From Psychromonas sp. psych-6C06 (GTDB taxonomy: Bacteria; Pseudomonadota; Gammaproteobacteria; Enterobacterales; Psychromonadaceae), in NCBI RefSeq assembly GCF_002835465.1, contig NZ_PIZM01000006.1:186001-250000 (forward strand): 64,000 bases of DNA, given 5' to 3'. The translations under genes and the position numbers were made by a program. The notes under the pieces are model-generated. The model was not told where the DNA came from, made no database searches, and saw only the letters and a list, made by a program, of their open reading frames with translations. This document shows positions 34,376-43,325 of the stretch, piece after piece (within the stretch, counting starts at the first letter, position 1; each line of letters opens with the position of its first letter).

Positions 34376-36445
34376 ATGACTTTTTTTACTCGTTCTTTAT
34401 TAGCACTTGTTATTAGCTCTTTTGTTGTGGGGTGTGGTAACGAAGTAGAGCCAACCGTCCCTATGCCAGAAAAACCACCGGTGATTGAGCCTGAGCCTGC
34501 ACGGCAAGAAATATTTCAAATTGGCAATGTAGAAGTGCTTGGTACTGTTGAATCTGTACTCATTAATGACCAGATGGGGAGCCAAAAATTGGTTAGCATT
34601 GATACCTTCAAAGGGATTCAATTTGCTACTCAGTCTCGTTTTCAACATAGCAAATACGTAACTATGGAAGAGACCCTTAATAGCGATGGTCAAGTAGATG
34701 CAACCAATTACGGTGCATCATGTCCGCAAGCACAAAACAAGACTACTCAAACGATTGACGAAGATTGTTTATATCTTAATATTTGGCGACCTAGTGGGGC
34801 TGAAAGCGGTAAAACGTTACCGGTCTATGTATTTATTCATGGCGGTGATTTTGAATACGGCTCTGGATCTGAGCCTGTTATTGAAGGCGATACTATCGTT
34901 GCGCAAGGTGCTGATGACAAAAAAGACTTTATTTACGTTAGTTTTAATTATCGTTTAGGGTTACTAGGAAGTTATTGGGTTGATGGCGCGAATAATACTG
35001 AAGGTGGAAACTTTGGATTAGGTGACCAAAAACGCGTATTAGAGTGGGTTTCAAATAATATTAGTAAATTTGGCGGTGATGCGTCAAATGTCACCTTAAT
35101 GGGACAGGGCGCTGGTGCGATGTCAGTGGGTATTTTACAGAGTCAGTTTTCACAAGAAGTCGTCGCAGGTGAAACCTTTCAGCGCGCGATCATGCAAAGT
35201 AACCCCTATGGCTTTGAATATAAAAACGATGATGCAGCGAAAAGCTATCGTAAGTCAATCTGTGAAGAGTTCGATTTAACAAGGCCAATTTTTGGTTGTA
35301 CGAATGATGCAGATGAAAAAATAAAAGAAAAAAGCATTGAGGAAATTTTAACCGCGCAAAATGAATTGTTGAACCCTGTTAATAAATTGGTTGATTGGTT
35401 AGCTGAGAATGTACTCGGTGGGAAAACAGCGACGCCAATGCATAACTTCATGCCGTTTGCTCCATATATTGAAAATGATGGCGATCAAGCTGGCTATCAT
35501 TTTACCGAAGCACCTGCGCAAGGTGGATTAACAGTTGATACGGTGATTGGTAATAATGCCAATGAGGCAAATAGCTTTGCTATGTTACCTAGTTTAACTT
35601 TCTTAATTCCTCTCGTTATTTCAGAGTTATGTGATAACACGGACAATATTACAAGATTATCACTGTGTGGGGGGGACCCAATACTTGATGAGTCTGGGCA
35701 AGCACAGTTGGTCAAAGCATTGTCTAGGTGGTTAGATAATACTGATAATAAGCGTTATTTAGCACAAAAAGTATCACAAGTGTCGTTTGATAATGTGGCT
35801 AAAGAAACGGAACGCTTGACTGCTTATGGTGTTGTTACACAGTTGTTCTTTGGTTTGGGTAATCGTGAAAGTATTAATGAATTGTTGAGCTTAACTGATT
35901 ATTACCCTGAATTAGAAAATGAGTTGGGTGGTTCAGTCGCGAATATGAAAATGTATAAAATGCTAATGAACGACTTACTTTTTAATGGGCCTGCACGTGA
36001 GATGGCTGCTAATAGTTTAGAGCAGGGTGGGGATGCGATCATGTACCAGTTTGAGGTGGCACCAAGCTTCAATATTTGGGGAGATCCATCAGAAGCGACT
36101 GATATCTTTAAGGCGATTGGTTGTATTAGTGGAGCCTGCAGCGGGTCAGAGCTTGCCTTTGTATTTAATAAAGCGTTACGTCTCGATGGCAGTGAAGTGA
36201 AACCAAGCAGTAAAGAGCTAGCATTAATGAATAAGCTGTCTCGTCTATGGTTTAGTGAAGCACTATTTCAAAGTGAGCATTACAACGCCAATAATGACAA
36301 TGTCATCATCATTGAAGATTCTGGACAAATAAATACCGAATATGATTGGGATTTTAACAACCATCAGGGGATTGACCCATTGTTACGTAACGGACGCCTT
36401 GAAGGTCTAAAAGAATTAGAGCTCACACTTCATCATCTTTTTTAA
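34376..36445 (+). CDS. Carboxylesterase-B-fold lipoprotein, probable pseudoenzyme
   Basis: A 689-residue lipoprotein (lipobox VVGC, Cys20) with a full type-B carboxylesterase/cholinesterase fold. YGASCPQ, DCLYLNIWRP, PVYVFIHGGDFEYGSG, FNYRLGLLG and GGNFGLGDQKRVLEWVSNNISKFGGD are well conserved. However, the nucleophile elbow that should read GESAG is GQGAG (Gly245 in place of Ser), and the region normally reading HGSEL is SGSEL (Ser589 in place of the catalytic His). Two triad residues thus appear lost, so it may bind rather than cleave, as in neuroligin-type proteins. The reading frame is intact over its whole length, so it is not simply decaying. The start at 34376 is chosen for the lipoprotein signal; an in-frame start at 34343 exists. 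Confidence 0.85.
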   Translation: MTFFTRSLLALVISSFVVGCGNEVEPTVPMPEKPPVIEPEPARQEIFQIGNVEVLGTVESVLINDQMGSQKLVSIDTFKGIQFATQSRFQHSKYVTMEETLNSDGQVDATNYGASCPQAQNKTTQTIDEDCLYLNIWRPSGAESGKTLPVYVFIHGGDFEYGSGSEPVIEGDTIVAQGADDKKDFIYVSFNYRLGLLGSYWVDGANNTEGGNFGLGDQKRVLEWVSNNISKFGGDASNVTLMGQGAGAMSVGILQSQFSQEVVAGETFQRAIMQSNPYGFEYKNDDAAKSYRKSICEEFDLTRPIFGCTNDADEKIKEKSIEEILTAQNELLNPVNKLVDWLAENVLGGKTATPMHNFMPFAPYIENDGDQAGYHFTEAPAQGGLTVDTVIGNNANEANSFAMLPSLTFLIPLVISELCDNTDNITRLSLCGGDPILDESGQAQLVKALSRWLDNTDNKRYLAQKVSQVSFDNVAKETERLTAYGVVTQLFFGLGNRESINELLSLTDYYPELENELGGSVANMKMYKMLMNDLLFNGPAREMAANSLEQGGDAIMYQFEVAPSFNIWGDPSEATDIFKAIGCISGACSGSELAFVFNKALRLDGSEVKPSSKELALMNKLSRLWFSEALFQSEHYNANNDNVIIIEDSGQINTEYDWDFNNHQGIDPLLRNGRLEGLKELELTLHHLF

Positions 36446-36463
36446 TCTCTTTTCATTTTCATC

Positions 36464-36494
36464 ACACCAAAGGGAGCTTAGCTCCCTTTGGTGT
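36464..36494. repeat. Strong intercistronic hairpin
   Basis: ACACCAAAGGGAGC and GCTCCCTTTGGTGT are 14-bp perfect arms around a 3-base loop, between the esterase-like and phospholipase D genes. No T-run follows on the plus strand, so it may be a processing or attenuation hairpin, or an incomplete terminator. Confidence 0.6.
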
Positions 36495-36514
36495 CTATAA
36501 AGGTAGAGTTTGCA

Positions 36515-37972
36515 ATGAATAAATTCCATTTTTCACTATTTTTGATGACGTTACTAAGCGCTATATTGACAGGCTGTGCGCAACCTTATCCAAATGTTGA
36601 GGAAGGGTTTGAAGAAAACTGGCAGAGTGAATCTTATCCAGCTCAAGTCTATTTGTTACCAAGTGCAGGCGCCGCTTATGCGCAACGTGTTGCTTTAATA
36701 CGTACCGCCAAATCATCGCTCGAAATGACCTATTTCTCATGGGATAAAGATACATTAGGGCTGATGCTTCTTGATGAAGTAAAACAGGCTGCAGATCGTG
36801 GTGTGAAGGTGCGTTTAATTCTTGATGACCTATTAGTTTTTAATGAAAAATGGCTCGCAGAGCTTAATCAACATCCTAATATTCGCATTAAAATTTTTAA
36901 TCCTTTTAGCGCACGTAAGAGTGGTTGGTTAGGTAGGGCAGTGAACTTTAGTCGCGATCAAAAAAAGCTTGATAACCGCCTGCATGAAAAATACTTCAAT
37001 GTGGATCATGAATATATGATCTTAGGTGGCCGTAATATCGGTGATAGTTATTTTGGTTATAGTTCTCAAGCTAACTTCTTTGACATGGATGCACTATTTA
37101 AAGGGGCTGTTATTGAGGCGTTTGCAAAACATTACCAGACGATATGGAAAAGTGCCTACAGCGAAGGTATTGAACACCACATTAAGACTAAAGCGAATAA
37201 TGCTTATGCGCAGTTCAATAAAGCATTACGTAAAACGTATAAAGAAAATGCAATCGTATTGGCCGATGTGAATCAACAAATTCAAACATTAGCGACACCT
37301 TATTTTAAAGAGGTGAAGGTTACGCCTATTTTTGATTCGCTACAAAAACTAGAAAACAATAACCCCTATTTTAGAATACGAGCAGAGCGCACTATTCAAA
37401 ATCATATTGATAATGCCAAACAAGTATTGATCTCAACCCCTTATATTGTGCCTACTCAAGGTGAATTTTCAGTGATTGATCAGCTATTGAATAATCGCGC
37501 AAAGGTAACGTTATTGACCAATTCATCTGCGTCTAATGACTCTGGGTTTATTCCTGCCTATTACGACAAACATCGTAGTACGTTATTAGATAAAGGGGTG
37601 AATATTTATGAGTATAAAGATGATGCTATTAATGATGACCACCTTTATCATGTTGCTACTTATTACCACAATAAAACCATTATTCTAGACAATGAAATTA
37701 CTTTTATTGGCTCTTCAAATTTTGATCCTCGTTCTGACTTTTTGAATATGGAAATAGGTGTTTTTATCGAAGGGGAGGGGTTTGCTAGCCAGGTTAGTGA
37801 TTACTTATTAAAAAATAAAGAGCGGCTCTATTGGCAAGTCTCTCGTGACAGTGAAAATAACATTATTTGGCGCTCAGGGAAGTTACTACATCATGATAAC
37901 CCAAACTATAGTAAGTGGCACGAAGTGACTAATTGGTTGTTTAGGAAAATGGATGCTGAGATGGAGTTATAG
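36515..37972 (+). CDS. Phospholipase D family lipoprotein (ClsC-like)
   Basis: A 485-residue lipoprotein (lipobox LTGC) with two HKD motifs of the PLD/cardiolipin-synthase superfamily. The first is HEKYFNVD, His157-Lys159-Asp164 from the chosen start, followed by LGGRNIGDSYF. The second is HNKTIILD near residue 385, followed by GSSNFDPRS. Both catalytic centres are intact. The pattern resembles YmdC/ClsC cardiolipin synthases, and the lipobox would place it at the outer leaflet of the inner membrane or in the outer membrane. The ATG at 36515 follows AAAGGTAGAG; an upstream in-frame start at 36488 overlaps the hairpin. Confidence 0.87.
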   Translation: MNKFHFSLFLMTLLSAILTGCAQPYPNVEEGFEENWQSESYPAQVYLLPSAGAAYAQRVALIRTAKSSLEMTYFSWDKDTLGLMLLDEVKQAADRGVKVRLILDDLLVFNEKWLAELNQHPNIRIKIFNPFSARKSGWLGRAVNFSRDQKKLDNRLHEKYFNVDHEYMILGGRNIGDSYFGYSSQANFFDMDALFKGAVIEAFAKHYQTIWKSAYSEGIEHHIKTKANNAYAQFNKALRKTYKENAIVLADVNQQIQTLATPYFKEVKVTPIFDSLQKLENNNPYFRIRAERTIQNHIDNAKQVLISTPYIVPTQGEFSVIDQLLNNRAKVTLLTNSSASNDSGFIPAYYDKHRSTLLDKGVNIYEYKDDAINDDHLYHVATYYHNKTIILDNEITFIGSSNFDPRSDFLNMEIGVFIEGEGFASQVSDYLLKNKERLYWQVSRDSENNIIWRSGKLLHHDNPNYSKWHEVTNWLFRKMDAEMEL

Positions 37973-37987
37973 CTAAGTCTGCTCATC

Positions 37988-38098
37988 ATACCAAATCCAC
38001 TAAATAACTGATCATTTTTACTGGTTAAAAGAAGCTCTCTCTGCGTTAAAAATTTTGCAAATAGAACAACTATTTACTGTAACTTTCGCCTTGTGCTA
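37988..38098. repeat. Partial copy of the AATACCAAT-type repeat
   Basis: CATACCAAATCCACTAAATA followed by a TGATC-containing stretch resembles the left end of the 30832 element (ATACCAAT, TTAAGTA, TGTGATC). The inner part also has a similar TTTGCxxA and a GCCTTG-like segment in related order. No matching right end is evident, so it looks truncated. Confidence 0.4.
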
Positions 38099-38184
38099 CC
38101 TCTTTTTTCCTACGTAAAATTTGAACACTATATTGGTGGAATTGTTATCACAAAAAGCTTCTACGGTGATGAGCGCAGAACATA

Positions 38185-39096
38185 TTAGCTTTTGAATTGA
38201 TCTCTTATCTCTAACGCAGACATTTTCAGTGAATCGATAATGGTTTGCTTTATCTCTCGATTGGATTTCGCATGTGGGCACCATAAAGAGATAGCAAATT
38301 TAAAACCTTCAGTCATTTCTGAAAAGTTAATTGCTTCAATATTGTCGGTAACATATTCAGATGCACTAATTATTTTGGGTAATAATGACCAACCTGCATC
38401 CATACTCACTAATTTAATGATAAGTGCAAGTTGCTCGACTTCTTCATGTAATGAGCTAAGTAATATTTTATCTTGCAGGTTCTCTTCGCGAAATGACTTT
38501 AAAATAAACTGTCGTTCAGTACTTAATACTGCGTGTGCCTCATTTGCTTTAAGCTGAGATAACCTTCCTCCTTTTTTAACGAAGGGTAAAAACTCAATAT
38601 GTCCGAGAAAGGAAGCATCAATGCTGTTCATTGCTCGACTGTAATGTGTATTTACTAAAGCAAAGTCAATAGTGCCATCATTAATGCCTATTTTTAACTC
38701 TTGTTGGTTGCAGACAATAAAATTAACACGCATTAATGGAAATTCTTTGGCTAATTGTATGCGCATATTCGCAAGTACCCCGTGTGGAACAAAGCTGGGA
38801 TAGGCAATAGTAATGTTTTCCATGGCACCAAAGGATAGGCTAAGTGCGACATTATCAAAAGTGCGGGCATGCTCAATAGTTTGCTTAGCATAGTGATAAA
38901 GAAATTCACCATCTTCTGTGGGAATTACCGTTCTGCCAACTCGTTCGAAGAGGGTTACTGCGAGTTGATCTTCAAGGTTAGTGACAACCTGACCAATAGT
39001 GGTTCTATGTTTATTTAATTTGACTGCTGCTTTACTAAAGGCGCGTTCATTATAGACGGTGACAAATGCTAACAATTGCTCAAAACTAAAGTTCAT
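38185..39096 (-). CDS. LysR-family transcriptional regulator
   Basis: A 303-residue LTTR with an N-terminal winged helix (about 2-61: FEQLLAFVTVYNERAFSKAAVKLNKHRTTIGQVVTNLEDQL) and a substrate-binding effector domain (about 90-295). The helix region has HRTTIGQ instead of the more usual QPAxSxQ. The nearest genes are the phospholipase D gene (convergent) and pdxY/gad (same strand, downstream reading away). The target is unknown. The palindrome described elsewhere in this region lacks the T-N11-A spacing typical of LysR sites. Confidence 0.88.
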   Translation of the reverse strand: MNFSFEQLLAFVTVYNERAFSKAAVKLNKHRTTIGQVVTNLEDQLAVTLFERVGRTVIPTEDGEFLYHYAKQTIEHARTFDNVALSLSFGAMENITIAYPSFVPHGVLANMRIQLAKEFPLMRVNFIVCNQQELKIGINDGTIDFALVNTHYSRAMNSIDASFLGHIEFLPFVKKGGRLSQLKANEAHAVLSTERQFILKSFREENLQDKILLSSLHEEVEQLALIIKLVSMDAGWSLLPKIISASEYVTDNIEAINFSEMTEGFKFAISLWCPHAKSNREIKQTIIDSLKMSALEIRDQFKS

Positions 39097-39140
39097 CTGA
39101 TTTATCCTTAAAGCTGATATTTGTAATATATTCCATTGCT

Positions 39141-39325
39141 TAGGTGGTGTTGAACTTTGCCGTTTAAATATTCTTTAATACCACGCATTTTGAGCAAAAA
39201 AGCGGAATGCAGTTTAGTCATGTTAAGCGCAACAGGCCTTTTAATTGTGTATTGCATGCTGTTTGGCGAAGAAAATAGACAATAGATTGTTGCAAAAATA
39301 AACTTGAAAGATCAACAGCCCCTAG
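39141..39325 (+). mobile_element. Miniature inverted-repeat element, degenerate copy 2
   Basis: It starts with TAGGTGGTGTTGAACTTTGC and ends with AAAGATCAACAGCCCCTA. The internal segments GTTTAAAT, CGCATTTTGAGCAA and TTTAGTCATGTTAAGCG align in order with the copy at 54077 in the same orientation. It occupies much of the 457-base gap between the LysR and pdxY genes. The remainder (39326-39520) shows nothing recognisable. Confidence 0.8.
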
Positions 39326-39520
39326 AAGATAATACAATATTTGTTGATTATCTAGCCACGAACAGAATAAGAGAGGTAATTGAGGCTTTTAACTTCATAG
39401 CAGGATAAGCAAAGCGACTTAACGGCACTATTTTCGCAGAAATGATACGTTAAATGAGCAATCAATAATCTGTGATAGCTAGATTGTTAATGACGCAATT
39501 TGAAGGTGGTCGCGGAAATA

Positions 39521-39541
39521 TGCCAATATAAGCTATTGGCA
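39521..39541 (-). terminator. Probable terminator of the pdxY transcript
   Basis: TGCCAATA (39521-39528) and TATTGGCA (39534-39541) form an 8-bp stem with a 5-base loop, just after the pdxY stop on the minus strand. The following minus-strand sequence has only a short T-run (TATTTCC). Confidence 0.5.
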
Positions 39542-39553
39542 TTAATACAAGGC

Positions 39554-40411
39554 TTATCCTATTCGTTTGGGTTCGAAATCGTAAGTAGGCTCAACAAATT
39601 CATACTGACCGCTGATGATTTGTAATTCCCATAACTTTTGTTCTTGAGTATGCTTTAAAATACCATAAACGGCATTGTTAGTATGACGGAATGCAAGTAC
39701 TGGTGACATATCTTTAGTAAGGCAAGCGGTGAATACCGCGGTAATTAAATCGCCTACACCGACAGGCGATTTATCAAACGGTAGCGATGGGCGTTGTACT
39801 AAATAGCAACTCTTAGGTGTCGCTAATATAGTGGTAAATTCTTTATCTGATATCGAGTGTAGGTTTTTTACTAGGATGATTTTGGGGCCTAATTCAATGG
39901 CTTTTTTACACGCGGTTACTGCGTCATAAATGGAATTTATTTCCATGCCTGTAAATTGAGCCAATTCAAATTGATTGGGTACAATAACATCAGCAAGAGG
40001 CATTAAATGTTCAGTAAGTGCCTCTGTTACCCCATCAGGCAAAATACAGCCTTTGTCAGGATCGCCCATCACTGGATCACAGACATAAAGGGCTTGGTGA
40101 TTGGCTTGCTTTACCCTACGTACAGCCTCTGCAATCGCACTACACTGTTCTGGGCTACCGAGATAACCAGAAATGAGGGCATTACATTCGCTAAGTTTAT
40201 CGATCTTGTCGAGCCCTTTAATGAGGGTGCGTATATCATCAGATCCAAACCGTTGTCCTGTCCAACCCTCTTGATATTGTGTGTGGTTAGAATATTGAAC
40301 GGTATGAATAGGCCATACCTCTATTCCCATTCTTTGTACTGGAAAAACAGCCGCGCTATTTCCTGCATGGCCATAGCTAACATGGCTTTGTATTGACATC
40401 ACTGCTTTCAT
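39554..40411 (-). CDS. pdxY: Pyridoxal kinase PdxY
   Basis: A 285-residue ribokinase-fold kinase that phosphorylates pyridoxal to PLP in the salvage pathway. The start AVMSIQSHVSYGHAGNSAAVFP and VQYSNHTQYQEGWTG are hallmark PdxY/PdxK segments; CDPVMGD, VPNQFELAQFTG and PVGVGDLITAVF (phosphate/anion-hole region) follow. The ATG at 40411 matches the known N-terminus; an in-frame codon at 40498 is too far upstream. It is downstream of glutamate decarboxylase, a PLP enzyme. A TGTAGGAT-type site 70 bases upstream suggests its own promoter. Confidence 0.93.
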   Translation of the reverse strand: MKAVMSIQSHVSYGHAGNSAAVFPVQRMGIEVWPIHTVQYSNHTQYQEGWTGQRFGSDDIRTLIKGLDKIDKLSECNALISGYLGSPEQCSAIAEAVRRVKQANHQALYVCDPVMGDPDKGCILPDGVTEALTEHLMPLADVIVPNQFELAQFTGMEINSIYDAVTACKKAIELGPKIILVKNLHSISDKEFTTILATPKSCYLVQRPSLPFDKSPVGVGDLITAVFTACLTKDMSPVLAFRHTNNAVYGILKHTQEQKLWELQIISGQYEFVEPTYDFEPKRIG

Positions 40412-40479
40412 TATTTTCTCTGAGTCTGTTGTATTTGAATTGATTTTAATGTGAATAGCTGTGCAGAGGTAATCGCCGA

Positions 40480-40498
40480 TGTAGGATGTGATCCTCAA
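40480..40498. promoter_or_regulatory. TGTAGGAT-type inverted repeat, site 4
   Basis: TGTAGGATGTGATCCTCAA has a complete left arm and centre and a partly decayed right arm. It lies about 70 bases upstream of the pdxY ATG, at a promoter-like distance. Confidence 0.6.
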
Positions 40499-40531
40499 GT
40501 AGTAATGCTGAACATATTTTGCTGTTCAGCA

Positions 40532-41185
40532 TTACCATACCAAAAACTGAAAAAATTCATAAAAGTAAGGATCTATTTCGCTTGGCATTTTATCTAACAC
40601 TAAATTTTCAAGTATTAATGCTTGCTGATAAAACAAAAATAAGAGTAACAAAGTCATGCAATAGGCGATAGCCAATACTCTATTTGTTGTTTGTGAAAAG
40701 GGCGAGCGAAATAACGTGATTGCTGGGCCGATATAAATAGTCGCAATCCACACAATTGCACCTATCGATTTAATACCAACCTGAAATATTATCAATGGTG
40801 TGAGTTGTGGATCTTTTTCGATAGCATATAAAAATGTGTCATTTAATGGAGAAAAAAAGCCGGTGACAGTACAGGCCAGCCCTAAATACATTAGTAGATC
40901 ACCTGCAATAAAAGACCAATGATCACAGACGCTTTTATTATTTATCGAGGTGGCGCTAATAAATGCAACGAGTGCAAGCATTGAGCTGGCTAGTGCGACT
41001 AGCAGTGCGATATCAGATCTAAAGTGAATCGCATGTTCAAAGCCGGTTAAAAAAACACCGCCTTGCATATTTATTAGTGTGGATATTTGAAAGGAGACAA
41101 TAGCAATATTAAAGCCAACTACGGTTAAACGTGAGCGCATCACATTAATGGCAATTTGAGGTCGTGTCGTAGTATTCATACTCAT
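40532..41185 (-). CDS. Unrecognised integral membrane protein
   Basis: A 217-residue protein with about five hydrophobic helices (around residues 20-40, 58-78, 90-110, 132-155 and 170-192), separated by short polar loops and with a C-terminal tail of about 25 residues rich in acidic and aromatic residues. I do not recognise the family. It lies between the AspT-type antiporter gene and pdxY on the same strand, but a 19-bp perfect hairpin upstream probably separates it from the antiporter transcript. A function connected to decarboxylation or acid stress is only suggested by position. Confidence 0.65.
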   Translation of the reverse strand: MSMNTTTRPQIAINVMRSRLTVVGFNIAIVSFQISTLINMQGGVFLTGFEHAIHFRSDIALLVALASSMLALVAFISATSINNKSVCDHWSFIAGDLLMYLGLACTVTGFFSPLNDTFLYAIEKDPQLTPLIIFQVGIKSIGAIVWIATIYIGPAITLFRSPFSQTTNRVLAIAYCMTLLLLFLFYQQALILENLVLDKMPSEIDPYFYEFFQFLVW

Positions 41186-41207
41186 TTATTCTCAAGTGGA
41201 AATGAAA

Positions 41208-41251
41208 ATGCTAGCCCATAGCAAGCAATATAGCTTGCTATGGGCTAGCAT
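41208..41251 (-). terminator. Very stable hairpin after the antiporter gene
   Basis: A perfect 19-bp stem, ATGCTAGCCCATAGCAAGC with GCTTGCTATGGGCTAGCAT, has a 6-base loop AATATA. On the minus strand it is followed by TTTTCATTTCC, so it probably terminates the gadB-antiporter transcript. Its length is unusual. Confidence 0.7.
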
Positions 41252-41268
41252 GAGAGACTGTTTATTGT

Positions 41269-41363
41269 AGAGCTTGTTGTTGCAACCAGCTTCACCCTTC
41301 GCGTTCAATACAATAGGCTTTGTGTTGAACAAAATTTAAACGGCAAGGATCAACAGCCCCTTG
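41269..41363 (-). mobile_element. Miniature inverted-repeat element, internally deleted copy 3
   Basis: The right part TTGTGTTGAACAAAATTTAA followed by CGGCAAGGATCAACAGCCCC matches the complement of the left end of the 54077 copy. The left end (TAGAGCTTGTTGTTGCAAC) resembles the opposite end with most of the middle removed. It lies between the antiporter stop and the stable hairpin. Confidence 0.7.
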
Positions 41364-41380
41364 TTAAGAAACGTAAAATA

Positions 41381-43249
41381 TTAAGAAAATACCATAGCAA
41401 TATAACCGAGAATCAAAACGACTGCAGAGGTCAAAGCATAGGGAACGGGGTAGGCGACAGCCGCAATACCGCTTTTAGATTGATCTTGAATACCGAACAG
41501 TGCAGGCGTGCTATTTCGTCCTCCAGCACAAGCACCCGCTAAAATAACAGGATTCATTTTTCTGAAATAATAGCCGTAAATCCAAGCAAGGAAGGGGGGG
41601 ACTAAGGCGCCGAGTAATCCTAATACTGCAATCCAAATGACGACTGTGCCTTGGAAAGAAGACATGATTTTAGGGCCAACACCCGCTGCTAGTACAGCAA
41701 CAAACATACTCAAGCCAATATCATTAAGAAACGATCTCGCCCCTTCACTGGTAGGGCCACCAAAGTCTGGGTTTCTAGTACGTAACCAAGACACTAAAAT
41801 ACCCATTAACATGCAGCCTGCAGAGGTACCTAACGCAAAAGGAATACCGCTAATTTCAACGCTGGCATGGCCTATTACAAAACCCACGAATAAGGCCAAT
41901 GACATGAAGGAGACTTCAGTATAAGTACTTTCAATAATAGGTACCGCTTTTAAGGCTTCTGCCGCTTTATCTACACACCATTTAGGGCCAGCAAGTCTTA
42001 GGACATCCCCTTTTTCAACGATGGTTTTAGCAAGGTGGGGGATAGCAACGCCCGCGCGAAACATCGATTTAAGGTGTACACCAAAACCAATCTCAAGGCC
42101 GACTTGCTCTAATGTTTTACCTGCAAACTCGCTTTTACCCACATGAATGTCGGCCACTTCTATATCGACCATGCGTGCGCGAGGGTCTGAAACTTCATGA
42201 CCTAGCGTTTTATCTCCCTTAAGCAATAAGCTGTAATCACCGATTACACCGACAATATCGCCCATTTTTAATTTAGGATCATCTTGTGCATCAATCACGT
42301 CATCATCGCGAATCACTCTCAAGATTGCCGCATGTGGATTTTTGCGGAATAACTGATGTACAGATTGCCCAACGAGTTCTTCGTGCTCAACAACATAGGC
42401 GCGAATTTGTTTGTCAGTAAAGCCTAAGATTGATGCACCAGCCGTACCTGGCAAAGCGCCACCGTCTTCGCCCACATTAAATTCACTTTCTGCTTTTTGC
42501 GCTTCAAGGACCGCATCGCGACCAAACATCTTCGGTAAATATTTAATTAACAAAATAATAAAGATTGAAGACAAGACATAACTGATTGCATAACCTGCCG
42601 CCATATTTGCGCCAACCATATCAGCAGTGACGCCTTCTGGTAGCGTGAAAGCACCAGTAGAAACGGCTGATTGTGCAACGCCCATTACAGCGGTCACGGT
42701 ATAGCTACCAGAGATAATACCCGCAGCATAACCTGGACCAAGATCTAGTATTTTTACGCCTAAAAAGACGATTAAGAAATTAGAGAAAACAACGATGAGG
42801 CCAATTATAATAAAGTCCATGCCACCACGTGCTAAACCAGAGAAAAACTGGGGCCCTACTTTCATCCCTAATGCATACATAAATAACATTAAGAAAATGT
42901 CTTCAACTAAGCCGGGAATATTGTAAGTAATACCGTATAAGGCACTAGAAGCTAATGCGATTAAAATGCCTGTTACCAGTGTACCTGCTGTTGCGCCTAG
43001 TGAAATTCCGCCGACAGAGATTCGCCCAATAGGATAACCAATCGCTAAGGTTAAAAATAAGTAGGCAAAAGGGTTTTGAGCGAGGTAGCTTAGTGCCCAA
43101 GAAATTCCGCTGTGTGAGTCTGGCGCGACTGTCGCTGCATAGGCACTGCCAAAGAATAAAGAAGCCAGAAAAAATAGCCCTAAAACTAGACTAATAATAT
43201 GTTTCGGAGGATTAGAAAATACCCCAATAATTTTTTTTTGTGTGTTCAT
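41381..43249 (-). CDS. AspT/YidE-family amino-acid antiporter, probable glutamate/GABA exchange
   Basis: A 622-residue inner-membrane protein with two YidE/YbjL duplication membrane halves (about 45-215 and 440-620) around two cytoplasmic TrkA-C domains (about 270-430, with GQSVHQLFRKNPHAAILRVIRDDDVID and MVDIEVADIHVGKSEFAGKTLEQVGLEIG). This is the architecture of the aspartate:alanine exchanger AspT. Here the neighbour is glutamate decarboxylase rather than aspartate 4-decarboxylase, so a glutamate/GABA exchange that consumes protons is the likelier role. It is 77 bases downstream of gadB, with a hairpin in between. Confidence 0.88.
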   Translation of the reverse strand: MNTQKKIIGVFSNPPKHIISLVLGLFFLASLFFGSAYAATVAPDSHSGISWALSYLAQNPFAYLFLTLAIGYPIGRISVGGISLGATAGTLVTGILIALASSALYGITYNIPGLVEDIFLMLFMYALGMKVGPQFFSGLARGGMDFIIIGLIVVFSNFLIVFLGVKILDLGPGYAAGIISGSYTVTAVMGVAQSAVSTGAFTLPEGVTADMVGANMAAGYAISYVLSSIFIILLIKYLPKMFGRDAVLEAQKAESEFNVGEDGGALPGTAGASILGFTDKQIRAYVVEHEELVGQSVHQLFRKNPHAAILRVIRDDDVIDAQDDPKLKMGDIVGVIGDYSLLLKGDKTLGHEVSDPRARMVDIEVADIHVGKSEFAGKTLEQVGLEIGFGVHLKSMFRAGVAIPHLAKTIVEKGDVLRLAGPKWCVDKAAEALKAVPIIESTYTEVSFMSLALFVGFVIGHASVEISGIPFALGTSAGCMLMGILVSWLRTRNPDFGGPTSEGARSFLNDIGLSMFVAVLAAGVGPKIMSSFQGTVVIWIAVLGLLGALVPPFLAWIYGYYFRKMNPVILAGACAGGRNSTPALFGIQDQSKSGIAAVAYPVPYALTSAVVLILGYIAMVFS

Positions 43250-43270
43250 GAGTTTGTCGCCTAACGAGTG

Positions 43271-43303
43271 AAACTAAAGGCAGTCAAGGACTGCCTTTAG
43301 TTT
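43271..43303. repeat. Intercistronic hairpin between gadB and the antiporter
   Basis: AAACTAAAGGCAGTC and GACTGCCTTTAGTTT form a 15-bp perfect stem with a 3-base loop. No T-run follows on the minus (coding) strand, so it may limit read-through or stabilise the gadB message rather than end it completely. Confidence 0.6.
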
Positions 43304-43325
43304 TATAACAATATGAAATGATGAA

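Noticed and set aside
38185-39096. The LysR protein as regulator of the TGTAGGAT sites
   Set aside because: The sites lack the T-N11-A form usual for LysR proteins, and none lies by the lysR gene itself. The link is left open as a test rather than claimed.
41381-43249. Naming the antiporter aspT
   Set aside because: The architecture fits, but the partner enzyme is glutamate decarboxylase, so the substrate is uncertain and the symbol was withheld.
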